Shown here one piece after another: positions 23,101 through 35,507 of a stretch of DNA of 64,000 bases (position 1 is the stretch's first letter; every line of letters begins with the position of its first letter). The notes below the pieces were generated by a model that saw nothing but the letters and a program-made list of their open reading frames with translations, did no database searches and was not told where the DNA came from. A program made the position numbers and the translations under genes. This stretch comes from Chaenocephalus aceratus (taxonomy: Eukaryota > Chordata > Actinopteri > Perciformes > Channichthyidae): positions 19,848,824 to 19,912,823 of the forward strand of contig CM043792.1 of assembly GCA_023974075.1 (NCBI GenBank). Reading direction: 5' to 3'.

Positions 23101-26100
23101 TATGCTACCCTGTAGAGGTCACTTATCATGCTTAGGGGGTGAGACAGAGTCATTCTGAAATGAACTGACTGAAAGGATGTTTATCCAACAAAGCATGAAC
23201 AGGCAAATTTCAAGAATACAGAGTAAAAAGGTAATCTATGGGTGCTTTTATCTTCAGGGATCAAGGGAGACTCATCATGTTTCTATTTATACCTCCGACT
23301 AAATGTACAGGACGGAAGTGTAACTTCACCCTATGTATTGCCATACTAATGTGGATTAAAATGAACTGGACCTCCAGTGTAAGTGAAGAAAATACATCAA
23401 TGTGAATATTTGTATGGCCTAATAGCTCAGAGTCTATATGTCAATTAAACCTTCCAAAAGATAATGAATTTCACTTTCACACTCCACAAGAGTACCAACC
23501 TGTTCCACTTCACAAAGCTTATCGATAGACGCCTTGAATTTCTTCATACAAGCCTCGGCAAGGTGCAAGTGAGTAGAGTACTGTGAAGGAAAATAAGTAA
23601 GGATTATTTATTCATGAATGAATTTGAGGTTAAAACCGATTCACAAAACCAATAAAACACTTCTAAGCTACGGCAAGACTGGCAACTCAGATATGAAATA
23701 GAAAATGTTTGGAGCAATTTGAGGACTAACGTCGTGATGGACAGTCAATGTAAAGTCCAATTAACTACAAGTGTTAATAATTTAGTTGTAAATAAAGATT
23801 TGTTCAAACAAGCTTTTAAATATACTGTCAGAAGTGGTCGTAATATGTTCAAAATAGTGATTGAGGAAGAAAATAACTCAATGATATGTATATTCCTAAA
23901 ATATTTTTTTTTCGAGTGTACCTGCTTTACAATAGAAAAATAGATATCAGACAATAATACTCATTGTGAGGGGCTGGTTTATCTTTGTCACACTCACCAT
24001 GCTCAGCTCCTTTTGGTACTGTGGCATCTTCTTTAACATCTGAGAGAGGTCTTTTATGTTGGACTGAAATAGAAAAAATTTAAACAAAATTCATTATAAC
24101 ATAACAGATATGTCATATTATGAACATCCGTCATGTGAGTACAGCCAGCAACACTCACATTGTCAGTGCACATTCTCTTGCTCTCACAAAAGGAGCGAAG
24201 AAGCTCTGTCACTTTCCTGCAACAAAGGGTTTTGAGAATGATGAGTCACCTTATGCAGAAATACATGTTATTATTACGTAACAATATTACTAAGAAACCA
24301 AAGTGTAACTCAGTTTTATGTTATATTTAAAAACATTACAGTCCTAAGTAACTATAATTATACAGTTACTAGTACTTATCATAAATCCTCAAAATTACTG
24401 CACTCACTTTTGTGTTTTGACATTATAAACATCAATTTAAAAAGGGAAAATGTAAGGCTTAATTATGCCACAAAATGTGTTTATTTTATTACTGCACACA
24501 AAAAGGGATTTAATGAATATGATTAAATAACTATTTTCATTACTCTTAACCAAATACTTGTTTAATGGCAAAAGTATGATATTGAATTGCTAATTCTTCG
24601 AGTGCATACAAAGTAAAGTGTGTGTTTTTGAGTTAACATAGAAACAAGAAAAAAACAATGGCCAGAAATCCTTAGGAAAGGTTACATTTAAACTAAATTG
24701 TGTGAAGATATTGTCATCTAGTCGTGACAGACTTACTTAGTGACGTCAGCAATGTGCATGTGTCTGAGCTGGATCCAGAGCTCATCGTCTTCGTCCAATA
24801 ACACTTCTCTGTTATTTGAATCCCCAATGCCAGTTGTCTGATAACTACAAAAATGTAAAAAAGGAAAACAGAATTGAATTTGGAGAAATTGAATGTGATG
24901 AGTACAATATAGAAAACGATGTTCACTGACCTGTAGATGTCCTGTTTGATGTCTAGCAAGTCATACGCCATTGCCTGGAAGGTCAACTCATGTAGAATGG
25001 GTGAGATGGGATCAAACCCACGATCGACAATCAGAAGCTGGGACCGAGCCTTGTCTGCACCCTAAAAACCATAAATATATGTTCTTACACAGACCAAATA
25101 TAAAAATGACTTCATAGATGCATTTTTACTTAGTCAACTGTACCCCTTGTTATCATTTTGTGAGTCTGTCAAGCAGTGAAAGTCTTATACGCTTTTATAA
25201 ATAGATATCACAGTATGATGCAGGATGAGGAAGCATTTCAGGAAACTAGTCAAGTACAGAAAAGATAAAGAGTAAGACAGCACAACATGGAAGCACTTCA
25301 GATGTATGCAGAGAAGAGGAGAACAGTAATACATGCCTGTTAAGACCCATCTCAGGAGCAAGGAAATGTCAGCTAAGAAAGACAGAAAAGAAGAGAAGTC
25401 CAGCAAAGCATGAGAAAAATAATCAACGGGAAATAAAAAAGTCAGAAACCACAGAACGTCCACAACATGTGACCGAGAAGAGCAGAAGAATCCCAACAGA
25501 AATGTATTCTCTAACAGGGAAACATTTATTTGGCAGAAAAAAGCGGTATGCAAATTAAGAATACAATCAAATCAAAACAGTCGGGGTCCCTACTGCTTAA
25601 GGCCAGACATATTAAAGACTTGCTAAAGCCAAACAGAAATACATTTATGATCAATTTTCCAAACAGGTTGACACTCCAGATCTGCTTGATGAAGCTTTTG
25701 ATTTGAATCAATGTTACCGGATGTTTTTTTATATCACAAGTTCATTTTGAATTGTCTTTAAAAAGTTACCTGCAGGAACCCTGACAGTAGGGCACATCAT
25801 TGTTGTGCACTATTTTTTGTTTTTTTATTTGTATTTTACAATATATGTTGCATTTTTGGAGGAGCTCGGGTCATACGAATGTCATTGCCATTTCTACAGT
25901 GTAGCTTATGTGAATTATGACAATAAAACTTTTGAATTGGAATTGAATTTGAATTTGGTGCTCCAAGTACTTCCTAACCTCTCCCATGCTTGGGTTGTCT
26001 GCTTTGTGAGCAGTAAGGCGCTGGTAGACCTCTTCAGCCAGTCTAGCATTCTCCTCCGGTCCCCTAAGAGAGAGAAAAGTATACAACTGAATGAACAAAC

Positions 26101-29100
26101 TCAGAGGAAAACTAATTTCACTCTACTTTTATGCAGGGCTTCCATACTTGCGGTAACGGATTGCAGGGTACTCCTTAAGTGTGTCACACAGGGTTGCAAT
26201 CTGCTCCGCCAGAATTTCCATCATTTTCCCTTTGTCTTCATTTGGCTTAGAACTATAGAAGGAGAACATGGAGGACGGATCATCCAGAGAGAAAACCTGC
26301 AGGGGCGAGAGGGCATGAGGTTTGCCTAAATGTAACCATAACTGCCTTATTCATATTTTTACATTAACATTGAAAAATTACTTTGTGTATTGTGAAAGGT
26401 GTCATTCATTGTAAATCACGGAGAGCTCTAAGGAAGCATTTTAGTGTGGACTCTTTCATTAACAGCCTCAGTAGGCAGCAGTTAAAGTGAAAAAATTTCT
26501 GATAAACCTAAGCCGGCTGCACAGCACCAAACATCACACCAAAACATAGCTAAAACAAAACTGGATAAGGACAGTGTGGATAAAATAACCAGGTTTGTTA
26601 AAGTAAAAACGGAGAGTCTCACCTGAGACTCATACGGCAGGAAAGCAACATTAATCTCTTTTAAAGTCTTGACGATTTTGGAAACTCTGGATCTCCCAAT
26701 CTCAGCAAAGAGACCATCCGGACAAGCTATGCAAGCAAACATAGGTCAATTAGAAATGGCAATAGCTTTATTCGCAATACATTTTTTTTTTACATTCATA
26801 CATAAAATGTTTGCAGCGTACATTTAAGAAAAGCTGTTTCCTATGTTTGTATACCATTTCATTTAAATGCAAATATGCAGAGTACACTGACTGTATACAC
26901 ACACAAACAGATTATCTTACTATCAGTGAAGAAGATGTGTGCTGCTTTGTAAGTTAAGGCAGCATCTTTGAAGTCGTTAATGAGAGCACGGACTGACTGT
27001 AATTGAAAAAAATTAATAGAAATGTTTTGGAAATCCAGTGACAACAGAACATTGCAGATTGATCTCCGAGATAAAAACTCCACAGCTTACCTTCTCCACG
27101 GGTGAAATCAAGTAAATAGCCTCGAGACTAGAGATGGGCTCCCTTCGTTTATTGATGTCCTCCACAACTGAAAAGGAGAAAGCAGAGAACTTCAGTCTCA
27201 ACAAGCTGCCATAGACACTGTTGCTCCTTTAAAAACCAGGCAACCTAAAACTAAATCTGAGCCTTGGTTAAATGACATGACTCGGGCTGTCCGACGGGAT
27301 TGCCGTAGAGCTGAGCGTAAATGGAAAAAGGACAAACGGCAAGTTTCATTTCAAATGTTGAGGGAGTGTTGGCGTCTCTATCAGATCACTGTGAAAGAGG
27401 CAAAAAGCAAACATTTATCTGACATCTTTCTGTCAAACCGTCACAAGCCACGTGTTCTGTTTCAGACTATTGATTAGGACCTTAATGCCCCCCAGAATAC
27501 CGTTATGGAGACCTCTACTGCGGTCTGTGAAGACTTTCTTTACTTTTTTATTAATAAGGTAAACTCCACTAGAGCTCAAATCTCTGCTCCTGCAAATGAC
27601 CCCTCAGTTCCTGCACTGTGCTCTGCTGTCTTTAATCCGTTTGAGCCTGTAGCTCTGTCTTTTGTACAGGAGATTGTCTCCAAGTTAAAGCCCTCTGATT
27701 CTCCAAATGACCCTGTCACACCTCGACTTTTTAAAGAGGTTTTCCCCACTGTTGGACCATCTGTGCTGGCAGTTATAAACAGCAGTCTGCTCTCAGTGAA
27801 GGTCCCGGAAAACCTGAAGCATGCAGGAGTGCAACCTCGTATTAAAAAACCCAGTCTGGATCCCACAGTTCTGGCTAATTTTAGGCCCATTTCCAAAATG
27901 TCTTTTATGTCAAAAATCCTGGAGAAGATTGTCTGCAATCAAATTATGTTTTTTCTGGAAGAGAACAATATACTGGAGGTTTTCCAATCCGGTTTTAAAA
28001 CTATGCACAGCACTGAAACAGCGCTTTTAAGAGTTTTTAATGACATCCTTTTATCTACCGACTCTGGGGACTGCGTTGTGCTTCTACTTATTGATTTAAC
28101 TGCTGCTTTCGATACAGTCGACCATGACATCCTGATCTCTCGCTTGGAGAAGTGGATGGGTGGTCATATGGTTCAGGTCATATCTGAAGGACAGAACTTT
28201 CTCTGTCAGCCTTGGTGACTCCGAGTCATCCTCTGCTCCACTCCTGTATGGGGTCCCACAGGGCTCAGTATTAGGGCCCCTGCTATTCTCCCTCTATTTT
28301 CTCCCTCTTGGGTCCATATTTAGAAAGCACGGCATCGCATTCCACTGCTATGCTGATGTCCCACTAAAAAAGAAGGAGGGTTACTCAATTAGCCCACTGC
28401 TAAAGTGTCTAGAGGACACAAAGGCCTGGATGGCATGCAATTTCCTAAAACTAAATTAAGGAAAAACAGAAGTAATGGTTTTTGGTAGCACCACTGGCAC
28501 CACTTCTGTAGACCTGGGTTCCCTGGCTCAGTACAGCAAGACCACCATTACGAACCTTGGCATTAAAATGGGCCGTGAACTAAAACAAATATTTATTTGT
28601 TGTTCTTTTCTTTTCACTATCTTTGTAAAGCGACTTTGAGCACCTGTAAAAGTGCTAACAAAATCAATCTATTATTATATTAATGGACCGTGAACTAAAA
28701 CTTGAGTCAGATTAAATCTGTGGTAAAAACAAGCTTTTATCACCTGAGGCAGCTAGCCAAAGTAAAACCTTTTCTCTCCAGACAGCAGTTTGAGACAGTA
28801 ATCCACGCCTTTGTCACCACTCGGCTGGATTACTGTAACTCTCTCTACATGGGGGTCAGTGGGTCCTCCCTCGCTCGTCTGCAGCAGGTGCAAAATGCCG
28901 CAGCAAGGCTTTTAACTGGCACACGGAAATATGACCACATTTCCCCCATTTTGGCTTCGCTCCACTGGCTGCCAATACATTTTAGGATTCATTTCAAAAT
29001 CCTTTTAAATCCCTAAATGGCATGACCCCACCATATCTTTCTGAGCTGCTACACCCTTTCACACCCAACCGCCCTCTCAGGTCAGCGGATCAACTGCTCC

Positions 29101-31958
29101 TGAATGTGCCCAGAACCAAGTCAAAGCTCAGAGGGGGCCGTTGCTTCTCTGTAGCGGCTCCCACACTGTGGAATGATCTGCCCCTGCACATCAGACAGGC
29201 TGCCACACTGCCTGCTTTTAAATCGCTTCTTAAAACCCACCTCTTTCCCTTAGCATATTAACATCTTTTAGAGAGTTCCTTTTAAATTGTCTATTGTTTT
29301 TACTTGTTTTATGGTGTGTGAGCTGAGTTACTTTTTGTATGTTTTGTTTTGTTTATTTGCCTGTACAGCACTTTGGTCTGGAGGTTTAAAGTGCTCTATA
29401 AATAAAGCTGTATTGTAACAATCTGACTTTATCAATATGCAACTGCAAAAAACCCATGATCATTATAATGTATAATGAAATATAAATGCCAAAATGTAAA
29501 ATCTGCCAGATGAAAACCAGTGTGTGTGGAACTCTGAGAAGGGCGTAACATACTGTTTATCTTGCATATCATTTCTTTTTTCATAAGGATGGTGAAAACA
29601 TGTGCAAATATAGAATTACCTTTATTGAGATTATGTAAATAAAATGGTTTTGTATGGACTGCATCTTTTTCATTTTGATCAAATCAATCAACATATGAGG
29701 TTCAGCTTTGTGAAAGTAGACAGGACACCTGTACATATTCCTCGATTGCTGATTGCAATTTGATGAGGCTTGCAAAACTTAAACATCACTTAAAAAGTGT
29801 ACTGATATCTGTATGTTTTTAGTTTGAGCGTTCATGTATGCAATTTATTAAAAGGATGCATGAACATTAGTTATCTGCATACTTACTGGTAACCCCCTCT
29901 GCCAGAATGTCAGACATCTTGCAGCAAGAGGACAGAATTCGCATGCTCATGTGATCCACTATAAGAACCTGAAGAAGTGAGAGATATACAGGGGTTATAA
30001 ATTCAGCTTGACAAAATCAGGGGACTTTTTCATTCTTATTGGAAAATTGTTACCTTCCATTCTCCATCCTTTTTCACACTTTTGATAACCCCATTGAGGA
30101 TTTCTGTAGAAGAGAAGAAATACATTTATATATGATTACAAAGTATCAATAATTTCTTTCCCCACATAAAAATGTTAGGTAAAACAGATAAGTGTATGAA
30201 ATGTATCAATGACTCCAATACGACAATACCGTGCAATGCTGTTTGTAGATTTGATATTACATTTGATGAGAATCAGATTATAAAAAAGGTATAAAAGCTG
30301 TGGCAGGAGGTGGAACACCTTGCCTAAAATGCCGGAAAATAAAACACCAGCCTTCAGGGTAAAAGAGAAGAGGCACTATTCCACATAACTAAATTATATT
30401 TAGTTTGGCAATTGTTTTGGCCATCATCACATCACCAGGATCGGGCAAGCTTACTTCTTCAGCTTAACTGTTCTCGTCTTAATAGTGCACACAAGGACGA
30501 CAGTGTGTGAAGTGGCACAAAAATGAAGAACTACCTCAATGTGATAACATGTCATTTCTCAACTTCCTCAATATTAACAAAGCAGAGACTCCCTAATGCA
30601 GGATGGACTCGACAAGAAAACCAAGCCACATGTGGTCTTAAGGTACTTCCTCTCAACAATTGTTACTAAAGCTCACATTTGTTGATGGTACAAACATACA
30701 TTCAGAAACTTAACAATGTCTACTAGGACCCAGCGATGACAAACTTCCTTTCTTGCCATGGCCAATCTATTTCTACACAAGGAACTGGAAAAGATGACAA
30801 CTTTTAGCCGGGGCTTTTCCAGCTTAAAGAAGACAGCCTTTAAGCCATATCAGTTTTTTATCTTCGCCTGTGTATTTGTTAATTAAACAAATGTAGCTAA
30901 ATATCTGCCTCCACAATTGCCCTGATGCGAATCTCGCCTAAAACACAATGCATACCAAAACTTAAATAAATTAGTCATCAGGCCTAGTTAAAAAATAAAT
31001 CATTTTTTGTCTGATCTCTGAATCCCTGGCAAGGTGTGGATTATATATTGCCTATAAACACATGAAGATTTTATGAGTTCTGAATGACGGGTGTTTTCAC
31101 ATTATTTGACATGGGAAAAAAGGTTGTGCCAATGTTGTAAAGAAATGTATAGGCTACATTTAGATGATATATTAAGAACAACTGTATCACTTCATTAAAA
31201 TACTGAAATTGTTATTTAAACGTATAAGGGTAAATAACCATAACGCTATAGTGTTTGTAGATATTTCTGAATACACAATGTATTATTAATTAACTTTTTT
31301 ATATTGACGTTGCACACCTAGGCAAATTCCCCGTAGGCCTATGTGTTAAACTACTTGGCAATAAACCTGTTTCTGATTCAAACAATAGCTATTTGTTCAT
31401 GTTATCAAGACACCTGACCTGATGATTCAATGTTGAAATACAAGTTACTCTAAAACTTAATTGATGTCTAATGTCAGAACATAATAGTTAATTTATTCCA
31501 TCACAAGTTAAGTTAACCGACTTCCCTTTAGATGAGCTAGCTTGCGTTAGCCTACAACTTTGACTGTCACAACATTTCCAGTCACTGACGCCACGACTAT
31601 TTCTCTTTTTACATCCGTCAAACATCACAATAACAACCATTTCTCCTCAGCAAAGACTGTTACAAACACATACAGAACAACAATATCAATTTATCACAAT
31701 AACTTGGTAAGTGATGTCATCAACCAAAGTAAGGTGCGCAATTCATTGGGACAGGAACAGGAAGAAACCCTTTGGTGGCCATCGTCTCCAGCAGTGTTTT
31801 GAGCTAAAAGCTGAGCGTTAGTTTATCGAGCTCATAGGTGACGTTTAACTTAACTTTCTACGTATTTTAGTTTTAATAAACTTCTTACAGCAGATAGGGA
31901 TAAAATGAATGTGTAACTTACTTTCTCCTACTACCGCTTTCAGCCCACTCGGTGCCAT
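20174..31958 (-). CDS. stxbp2: Syntaxin-binding protein 2 (Munc18-2)
   Basis: Sec1/Munc18 protein that clasps syntaxins and promotes SNARE-driven secretory granule fusion at the plasma membrane. Nineteen coding exons, 5-prime to 3-prime: 31922-31958, 30054-30103, 29887-29968, 27091-27167, 26921-26996, 26623-26726, 26148-26296, 25979-26063, 24931-25061, 24737-24844, 24159-24216, 23998-24063, 23500-23580, 22028-22169, 21775-21881, 21594-21692, 21419-21504, 20345-20502, 20174-20253. They join without a frame break into 591 residues; human STXBP2 has 593. Diagnostic stretches are [14 protein letters not shown] at the start, [52 protein letters not shown] and [16 protein letters not shown]. The ending (FLDDLKSL) is closer to STXBP2 than to STXBP1 or STXBP3, and pcp2 and pet100 as neighbours agree. 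Exon 18 has a CAGCAG acceptor, so one serine may be optional. Confidence 0.97.
25805..25965 (+). mobile_element. LINE 3-prime tail fragment
   Basis: A stretch ending AATTATGACAATAAAACTTT followed by short GAATTTGAATT-like repeats is typical of the tail of fish L2/CR1 type LINEs. It lies in stxbp2 intron 8, about 14 bp from the donor of exon 8, and is antisense to the gene. No coding part is present. Confidence 0.5.
27190..29418 (+). mobile_element. L2-like LINE, 5-prime truncated
   Basis: Broken plus-strand frames carry reverse transcriptase motifs: [16 protein letters not shown] (motif A) near 28088-28135, [13 protein letters not shown] (motif B) near 28249, and the end signature [20 protein letters not shown] near 28825-28885. 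The 3-prime end near 29418 reads GCTCTATAAATAAAGCTGT. The catalytic YADD position reads YADV at 28349-28360, and there are frameshifts and stops, so the copy is dead. It sits in stxbp2 intron 3 (27168-29886), antisense to the gene. The left limit is approximate: LINE-like sequence reaches within 20-35 bp of the exon 4 acceptor. Confidence 0.85.
29969..31921 (-). other. stxbp2 introns 1 and 2
   Basis: The 50-bp exon 2 at 30054-30103 interrupts this span. Intron 1 (30104-31921) is AT-rich with no recognised element. The first coding exon has ordinary signals, with the donor GTAAGT following GGAGAAA. Confidence 0.6.
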
Positions 31959-33601
31959 CTTGACAGCAGTCTGCTGCTGCTGGTCGGTCGGTCACTTCCT
32001 TGTTGTTATATATCGGATCTAGCACACAGCTTTTGACAGCGAAATATTGCCCCCTTTTGTCTGATTCGACTATTGCATGGTCAAATCTCATCCACTATTC
32101 ACAATTTTATATTGTAACCCTACTATGGTTGTGACCTTATGTTTGGAAAAAGCACCATGTCCTAATTCTAATTTAGCCGGCGCCTTTTCCTAAAGATTTT
32201 CTGTAACTAGAAGTCCAACTACTATGTTTTCTTAGAGGTGGATTAACCCCATACATAGAACCAGTAGGCCTATTCATCACTTAGACTATCATAACATAAC
32301 ATACTATATATAGTACAGCCATTAAAATAAACAGCTGAAAGAAAGAAATACACACTTTCTTGCCTTGCCTGCCTAAGACTCATCATGACCTATATGGTTG
32401 AACACATCCAAAACAATACCACCCTACATTTGGGAGTTCAAAGTAGCTGTCATTTTCAGCTGGATACACGTTTTTTAAATGATTAAAGAAACTGTTTTCT
32501 AAAGTAGGAAAGAAAAAGTGTTTCCAGATCAAGCATTTCCAAGCAACTGCTGGCTTTTGTAATCAATTCAGGTTTTAATTGAATCTCAACACATGTATGT
32601 ATGTGTGTGCTGTAGCAGGAGGTACAATACTCTACACTTCAACCTGAGGTTAAGGATGTGGCAATAGGCAAATCAAAACGTGTGGCAATAGTTGAAATAC
32701 AATTTGTTTTTTTATGAAAACCAGCATTAAAATTACATTTTAACAAGCAGTACACACATAATCAGTGCCTATGTCTTTCCCACTCCCCAAATAAACAAAC
32801 ACAGGTTGTAAATACACTTTTACAACCTGGATAAAACAGGTTTTAAAAAATATATATAATGTCACACAACTGAAACTAAATGATTACTAATGCAGTCAAT
32901 TGTTTTCCATCTCCAATGAATGCAGAAAATGATAATCTATCAGATAAGAATCCTGTTGCAAACTATAAATCAACTGTAATTTAAGGTTCATTTAATTTTA
33001 AAATAAGACAACCAAGAACATCAAGCTAAAGGTACCCATACTTCATTACACAGGCAAAAGGCAGTTGTTGCTGACAAATGGGTCATTTTAAGATATTATC
33101 ATGAAGAGGGTGAATACTTTTGCTGTTAGTTACTTTGTGTTTGTGCATTCAAATCATCTTATGGATATTTGTTTTACACTTTGATATTAAGGTCTATTTC
33201 TGTTGTATCCATGTCAAAAACGTCTTATTTCATCCGCTGTGGTACAATGTTGTATGACACTAAAACTGGTCAAAAGCAACAAGGTTGAATAGACCTATTA
33301 GGCTTTGCACCTCATAGAATAAATTATTATAATTACATTGGATTGAACTCGATATATCTCAAAAATAATTATTGTATTACAGTGAAATCAGATCAACAAA
33401 ATGTAAATGAAAAAGACATATTGGGGAAAAGCAATTCCTGGAAAACACCCAGCACACCTTTGGGGTGTGTTAATTTATCAGAGGTTTCCAAAGGCTCTTA
33501 CTCCAGTCAGACACGTTTTTTTACTTTTCCCCAAAAAATATTGCCAGATGATCCTCCCCTGGTGGTAGTGGGAATTTATACATTTCTTCATCTTATTTTG
33601 G
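31959..33601. other. stxbp2 upstream region
   Basis: This should hold the stxbp2 5-prime UTR and promoter and the pet100 3-prime UTR. Directly upstream of the ATG are CTGCTG-rich sequence and an ETS-like ACTTCCTTG (in plus orientation, about 31995). The rest is AT-rich and shows no gene. Confidence 0.45.
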
Positions 33602-35507
33602 TCAATTCTCAGTCTCCATAGACATCCGTTTCATTATTCGCTTCTCCTTACGAACTCGCATTCGCTCTTTGAAGTCCTCCAACTCTTTCCTCTGAAAACA
33701 AAATATAGCACATCATCAGTTTCAATCATTTTCATCAATATTGTGCTGTACAGCAGTAGTTAAAAACAGGGCTTAAATATTTAAATGAAAAAAGTAGCAT
33801 CAAAAGAAAGACTTCTTGTTTCATCTATGTAGCTGTATTTACTGGTTTGATTTAGAATTATATATTGATGAAATAATATTATAGACCCTATGGCAAAAAA
33901 CTTGAACACAGGGTGTACTGCAGTGCAGACAAATTAAGCTCAGCGCAAGTTCAACCAGGAAGACCGTCTTTACTCATTCATGTATTTCTATTCCCATGTT
34001 ACTACTCTCTCTCCTCTCAATAAGTGACCGGAGGCGTCACTCTTCAGCTTAACCAATCATTTCGCTCTATTCCCAAGAGCCTATCATAGCGCTCTGTCAA
34101 ACCTTTTAAATCTGCTCTTCCCCCTCTGACAGCTGTCATTTCAGGTGACTCAACAACCTTCCTCCACCCCTTTTCACCTCCAGTCCCTCTGAATCCAGGG
34201 TCAAGCTAAACCACTCCTCCTCAGACCGACCCAACTACTCATTCACCACCACCAGTGTCTAGACCCCAGGGGGGTTTCATCGGATCGGTTCTACCCTCCC
34301 GAATGATACTTCCTGCACAACGGGGCCTAATCGCCAAAATTACCATTACATTCATTTGTGCATCTGCGCAATATTTATTATTACATCAAAACCGTCTCTC
34401 CTGATTGAAATGTAAGTGTTGTGGTAGTGAGAGGGTGCAGTACATTGTTTTATTTTGTGTTTTTTATGGAACTCATGTACTTTATAAACCTATGAACTCT
34501 GTGCATTATACTTACATGCACTTTCTCGTCGGCTGGGAAGATCTCTCTCTGGATATCGAAAGATGCCATCATAGAACAGAGAAAAAAACATCTGTTATTA
34601 ACAGTGGTGGAAAGTAACAAAGTACATTTACTCAAGAACTATACATACTTAAGTACAATTGCGAGATACTTGTACTTTAGTATTTCAATTTGTGTGCTAC
34701 TTTGTACTTCTACTCCACTACAATTAAGAGGTAAATCGTGTACTTTTACTCCACTAAATGTATGTTGTACCTTTAGTTACTTTACAGATTTTGATTAATG
34801 ATGTTGTGAAATATAATCTAGACTTAAATAAGACTTTAGTTAAATCTGGAGTAAATTCGCAATCTACCATGCAGTACACAAAGTAATTAAAACTAGTTGC
34901 ACCTTTACCAGCATTGATTACACTTTAATGCATCAATAATTATAATCCAAAAATATTATATATATTATTCTGAAATGGTCCAATTTGCATAATAAGTGCT
35001 TTTACTTTTGGTACTTCAAGTATATTTTGATGCTGATACTTTTGTACTTTTACTTGAGTAACATTTTGAATGCAGTGCTTATACTTGTAACGGAGTATTC
35101 CTACACTCTAGTACTTTTACTTAAGTACAATAAATTAGTAACATGCCTCATTGAGTGGATAAGTGAGTATGATTTTGAAAAAAACGAAAACGAAAATCAG
35201 CATCACTTACCTTCCTCTTTACTATGTACTCTTCAAAATACTCTGCTTGATTTGAGACCCAGAACATGGTCACAGGAAAGGATAGATAAAGCATCATCTG
35301 TCCAAAAACAAATGGACCAGTGAGTGAAACTGTTAACGTTACAAGATGATCACTTAGCCTACTGCTAATGACTAGCTGGATTGAAACACGAAGCCTGGGG
35401 CAATTTGTGAGATTGTAAATCTTAAAATAAATAAATATTCAATATATACGGACATTATTTTTTTTTAAAGTGCTACTCACTCGAAACACCTCTATTTTAA
35501 CACCCAT
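33602..35507 (-). CDS. pet100: PET100 cytochrome c oxidase chaperone
   Basis: Pet100 is a small inner-membrane mitochondrial protein needed to assemble complex IV. Four minus-strand coding exons join in phase 0: 35481-35507 (27 bp), 35211-35297 (87 bp), 34522-34548 (27 bp) and 33602-33691 (90 bp). They give 76 residues; human PET100 has 73. The start reads MGVKIEVFR. A hydrophobic stretch (MMLYLSFPVTMFWVSNQAE, residues 10-28) is the expected membrane segment. It is followed by a charged tail with REIFPADEK and ELEDFKERMR. Splice sites are canonical. Length, membrane segment and tail agree with the family, and the gene is next to stxbp2 as in human. Two exons are too short for ORF-based prediction. 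Confidence 0.94.
34602..35140. mobile_element. Tol2-like hAT MITE fragment
   Basis: The left end CAGTGGTGGAAAGTAAC with repeated AAGTAC and TACTTGTACTTT motifs is characteristic of a widespread nonautonomous hAT family in fish. The right end is degenerate (CTTTTACTTAAGTAC near 35115) and lacks a clear terminal CACTG, so the limit is approximate. It fills much of the pet100 intron between the 27-bp and 87-bp exons. Confidence 0.6.

Noticed and set aside
25185..25553. 122-codon hydrophobic ORF in a stxbp2 intron
   Set aside because: It is AT-rich intronic sequence, with no family resemblance and no splice-supported structure.
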